64,000 nucleotides of DNA from Lachnospiraceae bacterium (GCA_017500935.1 JAFVXW010000075.1:1-64000); one strand, 5' to 3'; shown: positions 15,371-24,164, counted from the first letter of the stretch. Numbers and translations are program-made. Notes: generated by a model from the sequence alone, not told the origin.

Positions 15371-16624
15371 ATGAAAAAGGTAAAAATTGGTGTTATCGGT
15401 GTCGGCCGCGGCAGAAGCATGATTCATTATTGTGAAAAGGCACAGAATGCCGAACTTGTGGCAGTATGCGACAAATGGGAAGAAGGTCTTTTGCTGCGTA
15501 AAAAAGAATGGGGCGACCAGGTTGCTCTTTATACCGATTATGATGAATTTTTAAAGCATGATATGGATGCAGTGATTCTGGCAAACTATGCCAATGAGCA
15601 CGCGCCCTTTGCCATTAAGGCAATGAAGGCAGGCAAGCATGTGTTCAGTGAAGTGCTGCCGTCCCAGACCATGAAAGAGGCGGTAGAACTGATCGAGGCG
15701 GTGGAAGAGACCGGAATGATCTATGCCTATGGTGAAAACTACTGTTATATGCCTGCACCCCGTGAAATGAAGCGTTTATATCAGGAAGGCAGGATTGGTG
15801 AATTTGAATACGGTGAGGGTGAATATATCCATAACTGTGTTCCCATCTGGCCGGAAATTACCTATGGAGAAAGAGATCATTGGAGAAATTATATGTTTTC
15901 TTCCTTCTACTGCACCCATTCTTTGGGACCGATCATTCACATGACAGGTCTGCGCCCTGTAAAGGTAACCGGTTTTGAAGGTCTGAAAAATGAACGTCAG
16001 TTAAATAAAGGCAAAAGAACCGGTGCGTTTGCGGTGGAGATGGTGGAACTGGAAAACGGCGGTATCGTAAAGAGCATTCACGGCGGTCTGTATAAAAATT
16101 CCATCTGGTATACCGTTTACGGCTCCAAGGGACGTATGGAATCCGCTAGAGAAGATGCGGAGCTTGGCGATGTGCATCATATTTACATCAATGCAGACGA
16201 ATACTCCGGCGAGTACGGTCCCAATAAAGTGGATGCCTACAAAGTGCCTGCACAGTTTCCGGGACTGGAAGAAGAAATGGGGCATGGCGGTTCTGATTTT
16301 TATACCATGTATAATTTTATGGAAAAGATCCTCGGCAATGAAAATGCAGATGTGATTGATGTGTATGAAGCAATGGATATGTTTTTGCCCGGTATTTTTG
16401 CGTACCGTTCTGTTCTTGCAGGCGGCATACCCATGGAAATTCCCAATCTGCGCGACAAGGCAGTGCGTGAAAAGTACCGCAATGACACGGCATGTACCGA
16501 TCCAAAGGTTGCAGGAGATCAGCTGCTTCCGTCCTGTTCTACAGGTGACCCGGAAGTGGCAGATGAAGTTTATGACCGGATTCGTGATCTGTGGCTGAAA
16601 AAACTGGCAGAAGAGGAAAAATAA
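15371..16624 (+). CDS. Gfo/Idh/MocA-family sugar oxidoreductase, copy 2
   Basis: The 417-residue protein is more than about 80% identical by eye to the preceding one over its full length, and begins KVKIGVIGVGRGRS. The ATG at 15371 is preceded by AGAAGGAG; the frame runs further upstream but without a ribosome site. A 107-base stretch (16040-16146) differs from the matching stretch of copy 1 (14748-14854) at only two positions. This points to a fairly recent tandem duplication or gene conversion. Differences cluster around residues 210-220 (KNERQLNKGKRTGAFA) and at the C-terminus. The two may form a heteromer or act on different isomers. The stop overlaps the next start by one base. Confidence 0.8.
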   Translation: MKKVKIGVIGVGRGRSMIHYCEKAQNAELVAVCDKWEEGLLLRKKEWGDQVALYTDYDEFLKHDMDAVILANYANEHAPFAIKAMKAGKHVFSEVLPSQTMKEAVELIEAVEETGMIYAYGENYCYMPAPREMKRLYQEGRIGEFEYGEGEYIHNCVPIWPEITYGERDHWRNYMFSSFYCTHSLGPIIHMTGLRPVKVTGFEGLKNERQLNKGKRTGAFAVEMVELENGGIVKSIHGGLYKNSIWYTVYGSKGRMESAREDAELGDVHHIYINADEYSGEYGPNKVDAYKVPAQFPGLEEEMGHGGSDFYTMYNFMEKILGNENADVIDVYEAMDMFLPGIFAYRSVLAGGIPMEIPNLRDKAVREKYRNDTACTDPKVAGDQLLPSCSTGDPEVADEVYDRIRDLWLKKLAEEEK

Positions 16625-17301
16625 TGCAGGATTTTTTTTCGAAGGCATTTGAAAATATGAATGCTGCAGAACGGGAAAGTTTTTATAAAACCGTCTTTTT
16701 GCAGGATGATTCCGAATATGCGGCAAAGCTTCGCTGTGAGTATTACCGTACGCAGTTTAAGAGTATGGGAGAAAATGTCTCCATCGGCAGAAATGTGAAG
16801 ATCACGAATCCCCAGTTTATCGCACTTGGGAACAACGTGACTATCTGTGACGATTGTACGCTGATCGCGAGGGGAGAAGGAGGTATCACGCTGGGAGATA
16901 GCGTGACTCTCAATGACCGGGTTTATCTGGATACGGAACGGGCCGATGACGGTTATATCCGGGTGGAAAATAATGTGTATATCGGAACCGGAACGACTCT
17001 GTTCGGACACAGAGGACTGGAGATCAGGGATCATTGTCTTCTGGCACAGAATATCACTCTTACCCCGTATTCTCACATTTACGACGATCCCGATCGTAAT
17101 ATCATTGAACAGGGCGGACATTGTGAAAAAGTGGTGATCGGCAGAGATACCTATATCGGAATGCGCTGTACCGTGATGTATTCCGGCAATATCGGAGAAG
17201 GATGTGTGATCGGAGCCGGTTCCGTGGTGGTAAAACCGATCCCGGATTACTCTGTGGCAGTGGGATGTCCTGCGAAGGTGATCAAAAAGAGGGGCGTATG
17301 A
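16624..17301 (+). CDS. Left-handed beta-helix acyltransferase (maltose/galactoside O-acetyltransferase-like)
   Basis: The 225-residue protein has repeated hexapeptides from about residue 55 to 205 (for example VSIGRNVKI, NVTICDDCTLI, NVYIGTGTTLFG, IGEGCVIGAGSVV) that build a left-handed beta-helix. It ends AVGCPAKVIKKR, as in LacA/Maa acetyltransferases, which use acetyl-CoA as trimers in the cytoplasm. The ATG overlaps the stop of copy 2 (TAATG). The catalytic histidine of LacA-type enzymes may correspond to the H in YSHIYDDPDR. It could acetylate a sugar intermediate of this operon. Confidence 0.75.
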   Translation: MQDFFSKAFENMNAAERESFYKTVFLQDDSEYAAKLRCEYYRTQFKSMGENVSIGRNVKITNPQFIALGNNVTICDDCTLIARGEGGITLGDSVTLNDRVYLDTERADDGYIRVENNVYIGTGTTLFGHRGLEIRDHCLLAQNITLTPYSHIYDDPDRNIIEQGGHCEKVVIGRDTYIGMRCTVMYSGNIGEGCVIGAGSVVVKPIPDYSVAVGCPAKVIKKRGV

Positions 17302-18116
17302 ACAGCAACATCTGCAGATTTATTCCGGTGAATCCGACCAATGACCATATACATATCCTGAATTTTGTGCTGGAAACAGATTCTGCAAATATGGAAAAGG
17401 TCAAAATGCTTTCGGCTTACCGTCTGCACTATGTGTGCAGCGGCAGCGGTCTGCTGCACTGCGGCGGCTTGTCCTGGCCTGTAAAAAGGGGAGATATCTT
17501 CTTTTTGCTGCCGGCAGTACCCTTTTCCTTTGAAGCATCAGAGGATCTTACTTACATGTACATCAGTTACATGGGGGTGCGTGCAAATCAGATCATGGAT
17601 ATTTTAAAGATCAGCAGCAAAAACTGTGTCTTCAGTGAATATGAGGATATGGAAGTTTTCTGGAAAAACGGGCTGACATACAGTGAGGAAATGATCGGTC
17701 TGATCAGTGAAAGTGTGCTTTTGTACACCATGGCAGAGCTGGGAAAAAGGACGATATGCAGTACGGGAACAGAAAAGAATCCGGCAGCGGCGCCGATCGT
17801 TCTGCGGGTCAAAAAGTATATCGATGACAATTTTTCAGATCCGGAACTTTGTCTGGAAAAGATCAGTCATGAATTTTCCTATAACAAAAAGTATATTTCC
17901 ACAGCTTTTAAGCAGCATTTAAAAACCGGTATCGTGGATTATCTGAATACGGTCAGGATCCAGCATGCCTGCGCGCTGATGGAACAGAAATTTACCAGTA
18001 TTCAGGATGTGTCGCTGTTGTGCGGATTTACGGATCCCATGTATTTTTCGCGGGTATTCAAGCAGAAAATGGGATTGTCGCCCAAAAAGCATATGCAGCA
18101 GTATGACCAGGAATAA
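17298..18116 (+). CDS. AraC-family transcriptional regulator
   Basis: The 272-residue protein has an N-terminal cupin-like sensing domain (about 1-150, with LHYVCSGSGLLHCGGLSWPVKRGDIFFLLP). The C-terminal double helix-turn-helix is at about 170-270 (LCLEKISHEFSYNKKYISTAF, then IQDVSLLCGFTDPMYFSRVF and GLSPKKHMQQY). The ATG overlaps the acyltransferase stop (ATGA), so it is the fourth gene of the operon. The natural target is the pair of TATCCATA repeats before the first gene. Confidence 0.85.
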   Translation: MNSNICRFIPVNPTNDHIHILNFVLETDSANMEKVKMLSAYRLHYVCSGSGLLHCGGLSWPVKRGDIFFLLPAVPFSFEASEDLTYMYISYMGVRANQIMDILKISSKNCVFSEYEDMEVFWKNGLTYSEEMIGLISESVLLYTMAELGKRTICSTGTEKNPAAAPIVLRVKKYIDDNFSDPELCLEKISHEFSYNKKYISTAFKQHLKTGIVDYLNTVRIQHACALMEQKFTSIQDVSLLCGFTDPMYFSRVFKQKMGLSPKKHMQQYDQE

Positions 18117-18125
18117 AAAAGAATA

Positions 18126-18171
18126 TGCGCCGGGCGCAGGTTTGCTGTTTTTTGGCAGCGCGCCCGGCGCA
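18126..18171 (+). terminator. Large GC-rich hairpin after the AraC gene
   Basis: TGCGCCGGGCGC and GCGCCCGGCGCA form a 12-bp GC stem, and an inner GCTG/CAGC extends it. There is no T run after the stem, so it may act as an RNA 3' end protector or a weak terminator. Confidence 0.5.
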
Positions 18172-18194
18172 AAGTGTGTGTATAGAGCATACTT

Positions 18195-18389
18195 TTATGT
18201 TGTATAGATTTTCTGCATAAAGTCATTCAGGCCCTCTGATTTAGCAGCAAGCTTGATCCAATGACACAGCTTGTCGAGATCGGGTTCTGCCAAAAGCCGG
18301 TCTTTTAACGCAACCGGTAATGGACCATAGACTAAAAATGGATAAAACAGCGGCGATGCGCCGCGAAATAACCTGTGAGATAAAAGAAG
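18195..18389 (-). pseudogene. Orphan C-terminal gene remnant
   Basis: On the minus strand an open frame of 64 codons ends in TAA at 18195-18197 and has a stop just upstream (18390-18392) with no start codon in between. The tail, LDKLCHWIKLAAKSEGLNDF, resembles the C-terminal helices of PD-(D/E)XK / Rpn-type transposase-like proteins that are common in Lachnospiraceae. The rest of such a gene is absent. The resemblance is a pattern judgement and could be wrong. The remaining sequence up to 18515 shows nothing further. Confidence 0.3.
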
Positions 18390-18515
18390 TCACGTGACAA
18401 ACAGGCGAAAACAGATACCTACATATCTGCCTGTGCTTATTCTAAAACGGAATCGCTGATCTGTCAATTAGTGAAAAATATGGAAGCAGTTTTGTGAAGA
18501 TTTGCAATAAATAAG

Positions 18516-18544
18516 TAGACAGAATGAGTATGTGATTTTATACT
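18516..18544 (+). promoter_or_regulatory. Sigma-A-type promoter of the GH4 gene
   Basis: TAGACA (18516-18521), 17-bp spacer, TATACT (18539-18544), about 60 bases before the start codon. Confidence 0.6.
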
Positions 18545-18609
18545 TTACATATCAGAGTGTGGTTTGTGCGGCATGGCCGGCAGGACACACCGCTAGATAG
18601 GAGGCAGAT

Positions 18610-19932
18610 ATGGCTAAAATTACTTTTATGGGTGCAGGCAGCACCGTGTTTGCAAGAAACGTGCTGGGTGACTGTATGTGTACCCCTTCCCTGCGCGAAA
18701 GTGAAATCGCACTGTATGATATTGACGGCAAGAGACTGGAAGAGTCCAGAATCATTCTGGATGCCATCAATAAAAACGTAAATGAAGGCAGAGCAAAGAT
18801 TTCCACTTATCTGGGCGTTGAAAACAGAAAAGAAGCACTGCGCGGTGCTAATTTCGTAGTGGATGCGATTCAGGTAGGTCTTTACGATCCCTGTACCATC
18901 ATTGACTTTGAAGTACCCAAGAAATTCGGTCTGCGCCAGACGATCGCTGACACCCTTGGCATCGGCGGCATCATGCGCGGTCTGCGTACAATCCCTGTAC
19001 TGCAGGATTTTGCGGATGACATGGCAGAGGTTTGTCCTGACGCACTGTTTTTAAACTACACCAATCCCATGGGTATTCTGGCCGGTTATATGCAGCGTTA
19101 TACTCCCATTAAGACCATCGGTCTGTGCCACAGTGTACAGGTTTGTTCTGAAGGTCTGTTAAAGAGTCTGGGCATGGAAGACAAGCTGGAAGGCCGCAAG
19201 GAGCTGATCGCCGGAATCAACCATATGGGCTGGCTGTTAAAGATTCAGGACAAGGACGGCAACGACCTGTATCCCGAAATCCGCAGAAGAGCTGCCGAAA
19301 AGAATGCAACCGAAAAGCATACCGATATGGTGCGTTTTGAATATATCAACAGACTGGGTTACTACTGTACCGAATCCAGTGAACATAATGCAGAATACAA
19401 CTGCTTCTTCATTAAGCCCAACTACCCCGAACTGATCGACAGATACAATATTCCGCTGGATGAATATCCCAGAAGATGTATCGCGCAGATCGCAGGCTGG
19501 GAAAAAGAACGTGATGATATCTTAAATGACGGCAAGATCACCCATGAGCGCAGCCATGAGTATGCATCCTACATTATGGAAGCAGTTACCGAAAGCAAGG
19601 CATTACAGATCGGCGGCAACGTGATCAACAATGGCTGCATCGAGAACCTGCCCGCAGATGCCTGCGTAGAAGTTCCCTGTCTGATCAACGGCAACGGCAT
19701 TCATCCCTGCCATGTAGGCAGACTGCCCGTACAGCTGGCAGCAATGAACATGACCAACATCAATGTTCAGCTTCTGACCATTGAAGCAGCAAGAACCAGA
19801 AAACGTGAAGCGATCTATCAGGCAGCAATGCTGGATCCTCACACCGCAGCACAGCTTTCCATCGACGATATTGTGAAGATGTGCGATGAACTGATCGACG
19901 CTCACGGCGATTACATGAAGATGTACAAATAA
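18610..19932 (+). CDS. melA: GH4 family alpha-galactosidase (MelA-type)
   Basis: The 440-residue protein has an N-terminal NAD-binding motif (ITFMGAGSTVFARN) and the MelA signature CHSVQ (Cys173-His174). GINHMGW carries a second metal-binding His at 205. The NPMGI and IADTLGIGGIMRGLRT blocks are also those of MelA and not of 6-phospho-glucosidases. GH4 enzymes use NAD and Mn and work by C3 oxidation and elimination, not by direct hydrolysis. The cytoplasmic product would be galactose. An ATAGGAGGC ribosome site precedes the ATG. A terminator hairpin stands between it and the following URO-D-family gene. Confidence 0.88.
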   Translation: MAKITFMGAGSTVFARNVLGDCMCTPSLRESEIALYDIDGKRLEESRIILDAINKNVNEGRAKISTYLGVENRKEALRGANFVVDAIQVGLYDPCTIIDFEVPKKFGLRQTIADTLGIGGIMRGLRTIPVLQDFADDMAEVCPDALFLNYTNPMGILAGYMQRYTPIKTIGLCHSVQVCSEGLLKSLGMEDKLEGRKELIAGINHMGWLLKIQDKDGNDLYPEIRRRAAEKNATEKHTDMVRFEYINRLGYYCTESSEHNAEYNCFFIKPNYPELIDRYNIPLDEYPRRCIAQIAGWEKERDDILNDGKITHERSHEYASYIMEAVTESKALQIGGNVINNGCIENLPADACVEVPCLINGNGIHPCHVGRLPVQLAAMNMTNINVQLLTIEAARTRKREAIYQAAMLDPHTAAQLSIDDIVKMCDELIDAHGDYMKMYK

Positions 19933-19936
19933 GCAA

Positions 19937-19969
19937 AAAGAAAGACGTCCGCAAGGGCGTCTTTCTTTC
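19937..19969 (+). terminator. Intrinsic terminator after melA
   Basis: AAAGAAAGACG pairs with CGTCTTTCTTT around TCCGCAAGGG. It sits 29 bases before the next gene's start, so part of the message may read through. Confidence 0.75.
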
Positions 19970-19997
19970 AAAAACGTGGATGACAGGAGTTGGGAAT

Positions 19998-21083
19998 ATG
20001 TATAATCAGGATTACGAATGGCTTAAAAAAAGATGGCTGCAGTTCTGGAATAAAGAAAATCATGACAGACCGCTGATTTTTGGTACGGTTTCGATGGCAA
20101 ACAGGGCAGATGACCAAAACGCTGCAGAGTTTTTGGTACCCGAAAATCTGGAGGATCGCTGGGAAAATCCTGCATATGTGGTGGCAAATACCCGGAAATA
20201 CTTTGCACAGACCTGGTTTGGCGGTGAAATGGTTCCGGTTTTGAATCCCAATCTTGGCCCCGATATCGTGGGGGCAGTTGCCGGCTGCAGTATTGAATAC
20301 GGTGAAGATACCAGCTGGGCACATCCTGTCGTTGAGGACTGGGAAACCTATCCGCCGATTCAGTTTGATGAAAACAATATTTGGTGGCAGAAGATCAGGG
20401 CAATCACAGAAGCGGCAGCAGCAGACGCAAAGGGAGATTATCTGGTAGGAATTACGGATCTGCATCCGGGAACGGACGGTCTGGTTTCTTTGCGCGGCCC
20501 GCAGGAGTTATGCTATGATTTGGTCGATACCCCGGAGCTGATCAACGGCCGCAGTGACGAAGTGTTTGAAGTGCATAAGGAAATGTTTAACCGGCTTGAC
20601 AACATCATTGCGCCGGTACAGGAAGGAACTGTCAACTGGATGGGACTGTGGCATCCTGAGAAGAAATGGTATGTGGTGGGAAGTGATTTTTCCTGCATGG
20701 TGAGTGCGGCAGACTATGATCGTTTTGTACTTCCGGGTATTTTACAGGAAGTTAATTTTCTGGAGGCAAGTGTTTATCATCTGGACGGACCGGATGCCCT
20801 GCGTCATCTGGACCGCATTCTGGAAATTGAGAAGCTAAACGGTGTACAGTGGGTGCCCGGTGAGGGACAAAAACCTGCCCGGGAGTGGATTTCTGTGCTC
20901 AAAAAGATTCAGGATGCAGGAAAACTGGTGACGATCACCTGTACGCCTGAGGATATTCTGCCAATCTGTGAAGAACTTGATCCAGAGGGTGTCGGACTGT
21001 TTTTGACAGGATGCAAAACCCCTGAAGAATTTAACGGACTTCTGCGCAAAGCGGAGGAAATCTGCGCTGCGAAAAGAACCTGA
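19998..21083 (+). CDS. URO-D-family protein, second copy type
   Basis: The 361-residue protein resembles the uroporphyrinogen decarboxylase superfamily, in the branch often annotated as trimethylamine-corrinoid-protein-related. Supporting blocks are the N-terminal YEWLKKRWLQFWNKENHDRP, a central YHLDGPDALRHLDRILEI, GVQWVPGEG and a C-terminal EDILPICEELDPEGVGL. The start at 19998 is chosen because AGGAG sits 8 bases upstream; an in-frame ATG at 19980 lacks a ribosome site. It is not a close relative of the URO-D-family protein at 12.8 kb, yet both follow the same pattern of standing beside an alpha-galactosidase. The HxC zinc pair seen in the other copy is not obvious here; YHLDGPD occupies the comparable place. 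Function unknown. Confidence 0.6.
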   Translation: MYNQDYEWLKKRWLQFWNKENHDRPLIFGTVSMANRADDQNAAEFLVPENLEDRWENPAYVVANTRKYFAQTWFGGEMVPVLNPNLGPDIVGAVAGCSIEYGEDTSWAHPVVEDWETYPPIQFDENNIWWQKIRAITEAAAADAKGDYLVGITDLHPGTDGLVSLRGPQELCYDLVDTPELINGRSDEVFEVHKEMFNRLDNIIAPVQEGTVNWMGLWHPEKKWYVVGSDFSCMVSAADYDRFVLPGILQEVNFLEASVYHLDGPDALRHLDRILEIEKLNGVQWVPGEGQKPAREWISVLKKIQDAGKLVTITCTPEDILPICEELDPEGVGLFLTGCKTPEEFNGLLRKAEEICAAKRT

Positions 21084-21099
21084 TATGCGGCTTTTTTCT

Positions 21100-21128
21100 T
21101 TGACATTGCCAAAACCCTATGATACACT
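21100..21128 (+). promoter_or_regulatory. Strong sigma-A promoter for the TPR gene
   Basis: TTGACA (21100-21105), 17-bp spacer, TACACT (21123-21128). Confidence 0.75.
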
Positions 21129-21152
21129 TACAAAGAATAGTGGGTTTTTGTA

Positions 21153-21219
21153 CCCTCCGGAACATAACGTTATAACGTATGAAAGAGAGCGTTGACGGAG
21201 GGGGATTATGTGTGAATGA
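21153..21219 (+). promoter_or_regulatory. Structured leader with palindrome and micro-ORF
   Basis: CCCTCCG (21153-21159) can pair with CGGAGGG (21196-21202). A perfect 12-base palindrome, ACGTTATAACGT, lies inside at 21167-21178. The right arm is also a strong ribosome site for a three-codon frame, ATG TGT GAA TGA (21208-21219), which is in the same frame as the gene that starts at 21238. Confidence 0.45.
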
Positions 21220-21237
21220 AAAAAGAGGAGAATACCC

Positions 21238-24093
21238 TTGGATAAGTACGAATACAAGTTACGGCTTGAAGAGATCAGAACGCTGAATAAAAAGGGGCGT
21301 TTTCAGGAAGCTGCGCAGGTTGCAGATACAGTGGACTGGAATAAGGTGCGTAATGTTTCCACGCTGTGTGTCATCAGTGATGTATACAAGATAAACCGCA
21401 GATTTGAAGATGCGAAGGCAATGCTGCTTCTGGCGAATGATAAAAATCCCCAGAACCGGCGTATTTCCTATGCGCTTTGCGACCTTACCATCAAGATGGG
21501 ACAGGTTGTGGAGGCTGTTGAGTATTACAAGGAGTTTGTGCAGCAGGCTCCCAATGACAACAACCGTTATATCCTGCTTTACAAGATTTATGAAGCGCAG
21601 GATATCAGTCTGGAAGAGCGCATTGCGGTATTAAAAGAATATAAAAAGAGAGAATACAACGAAAAGTGGGCTTACGAGCTTGCATTTTTGTATCATAGGA
21701 TCGGACTGGCAACAGAGTGTATCGAAGAGTGCGATCAGCTGATCCTGTGGTTTGGTGAAGGAAAATATGTCATCAAAGCCATGGAATTAAAACAGCTTTA
21801 TGCTGCACTTTCTCCCGCCCAGCAGCAGTCTTATGACCGCATGACAGGAAGATGGGTGGAACCTGCGGCAGAGCCCGAACCGGAACCTGAGCTGGAAAAC
21901 GGACCGGAGGTCGAGGAACTGCCCGAAACAGAGCTGCAGCCTGAAATAACTGCAGAAGTTTCAGCAGAAGAGGAGATGGATATCCAGATCAAGCCCATGG
22001 ATATGGGTGAGTACAATACCATCAATCTGCAGGCGGCACTGGCAGAAAGCATGCGTGAAGTGCTGGAACCTGAGGTTATGACACAGGATACTGTCCGCTT
22101 GCCCGATACCGGTATGCGCCAGATTTATGCACAGCCGACAGAAGAAAGAAGAGCGAATGCTGCAGCCAGACTGGCAGAGTACGGCGGAGAAAATGCAGAA
22201 TATCTGGAAGATGTGACCAGAGTGCTCTCCGGTTCCGAGGAGCTGACAAACGGTGTGACCGGACAGCTTGAAGAGGAAGAGACGGAACGCATTTTACAGC
22301 AGGTGACAGCACAGAAGGAAGCTGAGACGGAAACTGATACAGCCGAAGCTGAGAAGGTAATAGAACCTGAAAATGTAATCGAAACGGCGGATGAAGAAGC
22401 TGTTCCTGAAGTTGTGCAGGAAACTGCAGAGACTGTTTTAAACAGTGGTTTTGTGCAGGAAAACAGCGGAATGGACAATCTGCTGGCACAGGAATATGAC
22501 GGACAGATCAGTTTGGCACTGCCTGAGGAACGGGTGGTTGAAAAACAGATCACCGGTCAGATGAATATTGAAGATGTTCTCAGAGAATGGGAACGCATGA
22601 AAGAGGAAAATGCCAGAAGACGTAAAAATCAGACCCGCGAATGGATGCTGCAGCAGACGGGTTCCCTTTTTGCGGAATTCGACCAGCAGAGCCGTGACGG
22701 CATTCTGGAACAGCTGGAGCGCGAAAATGCAGCTTACGAAGAAAGTATGCGCCGTCTTGCCAAAAAACCTGCAGCTGAGCCTGTAAAAGAAATGGCAGCA
22801 GAAACAATGGATGATTCCGAAGTGGAAGAACTGGAAGAAATTCAGGAAATGCAGGATGAAAGCTGGACAAGAGCAGACAGCAGAACAGAAACTGCAGAAA
22901 GCATGCTGGAGGAAGAGGATGCTGTGCAGATGCCCAGACCTGCCAATGCAGCGGCAAGAGCAGCAGTTGGCGTTGGGGCTGCAGCAGTCGGTGAAAATCT
23001 GAAAGCAGAGGATGAACCTGAACAGGAATCTGCAGAAGAAAATGTACAGGAAGCTGCGGCAGTGGCTGCAGAAACTTCTGACATTGCCCAAAACCCTGAT
23101 TTCGAAGAAAAACCTGACATCGCAGAAGTCGTTGACGGGGCAGCAGATGAAGAAGCTGACGGCAGTGCTGATAAGCAGCAGGAAGAAACGGCAGAAACAG
23201 AAACGGACGCTGAGGAACAGATTCAGCAGGAAGCAGATGAACAGCCCAAGGAGCCTGCCAAGACAAGCGAAAGTGACAGAACTGCCGGTCTGGAAGATAC
23301 GGCCGCTTTGCATGCCCGTATCAAGGAAGAGCAGATTCAGGAACATATGCGCCATATGAGCCGCGAGGAAAAGGACAGATTTGCGCCTTATGTGCCCACA
23401 AGAGGCGCGATGCGTCAGCTGGTGACCGCTCTGGATTCCATCAGCCTGTCCGCATTTACCGGAAACGTGATCCTGACAGGAGCGCCCGGTTCTGACACCA
23501 TGGGGCTTGCACGCAATATGATCCGTTCCGTGAAAAACAGCAACAATAACTTTTCCGGAAAGGTTGCAAAGATCAGCGGTGATATTCTGAACGAAAAGAG
23601 TGCAGCTGAGGTGATCGCCAAGGTAGGAGGCGGTGCCCTGCTTGTGGAGAATGCAGGAAAGCTTTCTGCACAGGGTGCGCAGAGACTGGCGGAAGCCTTG
23701 AATCAGGAGCATACCGGTGTGATCGTATTTGCAATGGATACCAAAAAGGCAATGGAGCGTCTGGCGGACCGCTGTAAGCCTTTGGCAGACTGCTTTACCG
23801 CAAGATTTGATATTGCGGCATTAGACAGCGCCACCCTTGTAAAGTATGGCTGTCAGTATGCCTATACCCAGGAATTTTCCATTGATGAAATGGGAAGACT
23901 TGCGCTGCATACCAGAATTGAGGATATGCAGACCAGCGAGCATGCGGTAACAGTGGATGAGGTTCGCGAGATCATCGACGAAGCGATCGAGAGTGCGAGC
24001 CGTATGAGTCTGCGCCATTTCTGGGATATCATTGCGCGCCGCCGCTATGACGACGATGATATGATCATTTTAAGAGAACGCGATTTTATTTAA
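21238..24093 (+). CDS. TPR protein with acidic linker and degenerate AAA+-like C-terminal domain
   Basis: The 951-residue protein starts at TTG with AAGAGGAG seven bases upstream. Residues 1-205 form helical TPR-like repeats (GRFQEAAQVADTV, RRFEDAKAMLLLAND, GQVVEAVEYYKEFV). Residues 205-690 are very acidic, rich in Glu and Ala, and probably disordered. The last 240 residues look like an AAA+ fold: VILTGAPGSDTMGLARNMI stands where Walker A belongs but has no lysine, and GGGALLVENAG stands where Walker B belongs. ATP hydrolysis is therefore doubtful. No signal peptide or membrane segment is present. The family is unnamed. A scaffold or assembly role is possible, but nothing in the neighbourhood fixes it. 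It is a single-gene unit with its own promoter and terminator. Confidence 0.6.
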   Translation: MDKYEYKLRLEEIRTLNKKGRFQEAAQVADTVDWNKVRNVSTLCVISDVYKINRRFEDAKAMLLLANDKNPQNRRISYALCDLTIKMGQVVEAVEYYKEFVQQAPNDNNRYILLYKIYEAQDISLEERIAVLKEYKKREYNEKWAYELAFLYHRIGLATECIEECDQLILWFGEGKYVIKAMELKQLYAALSPAQQQSYDRMTGRWVEPAAEPEPEPELENGPEVEELPETELQPEITAEVSAEEEMDIQIKPMDMGEYNTINLQAALAESMREVLEPEVMTQDTVRLPDTGMRQIYAQPTEERRANAAARLAEYGGENAEYLEDVTRVLSGSEELTNGVTGQLEEEETERILQQVTAQKEAETETDTAEAEKVIEPENVIETADEEAVPEVVQETAETVLNSGFVQENSGMDNLLAQEYDGQISLALPEERVVEKQITGQMNIEDVLREWERMKEENARRRKNQTREWMLQQTGSLFAEFDQQSRDGILEQLERENAAYEESMRRLAKKPAAEPVKEMAAETMDDSEVEELEEIQEMQDESWTRADSRTETAESMLEEEDAVQMPRPANAAARAAVGVGAAAVGENLKAEDEPEQESAEENVQEAAAVAAETSDIAQNPDFEEKPDIAEVVDGAADEEADGSADKQQEETAETETDAEEQIQQEADEQPKEPAKTSESDRTAGLEDTAALHARIKEEQIQEHMRHMSREEKDRFAPYVPTRGAMRQLVTALDSISLSAFTGNVILTGAPGSDTMGLARNMIRSVKNSNNNFSGKVAKISGDILNEKSAAEVIAKVGGGALLVENAGKLSAQGAQRLAEALNQEHTGVIVFAMDTKKAMERLADRCKPLADCFTARFDIAALDSATLVKYGCQYAYTQEFSIDEMGRLALHTRIEDMQTSEHAVTVDEVREIIDEAIESASRMSLRHFWDIIARRRYDDDDMIILRERDFI

Positions 24094-24104
24094 ATAAAAT
24101 TTGT

Positions 24105-24136
24105 AAAAAACCGTCCATTTTCAGGACGGTTTTTTG
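24105..24136 (+). terminator. Intrinsic terminator after the TPR gene
   Basis: AAAAAACCGTCC / GGACGGTTTTTT stem with a 7-nt loop. Confidence 0.9.
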
Positions 24137-24164
24137 ATACGTATAAAAAGGGGGAGGGGTGACG

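Noticed and set aside
22438-23712. A 424-codon open frame on the minus strand
   Set aside because: It lies antisense to the acidic Glu/Ala-rich part of the TPR gene; such repeats leave long open antisense frames. Its protein is Cys/Phe/His-rich with no family pattern and no ribosome site.
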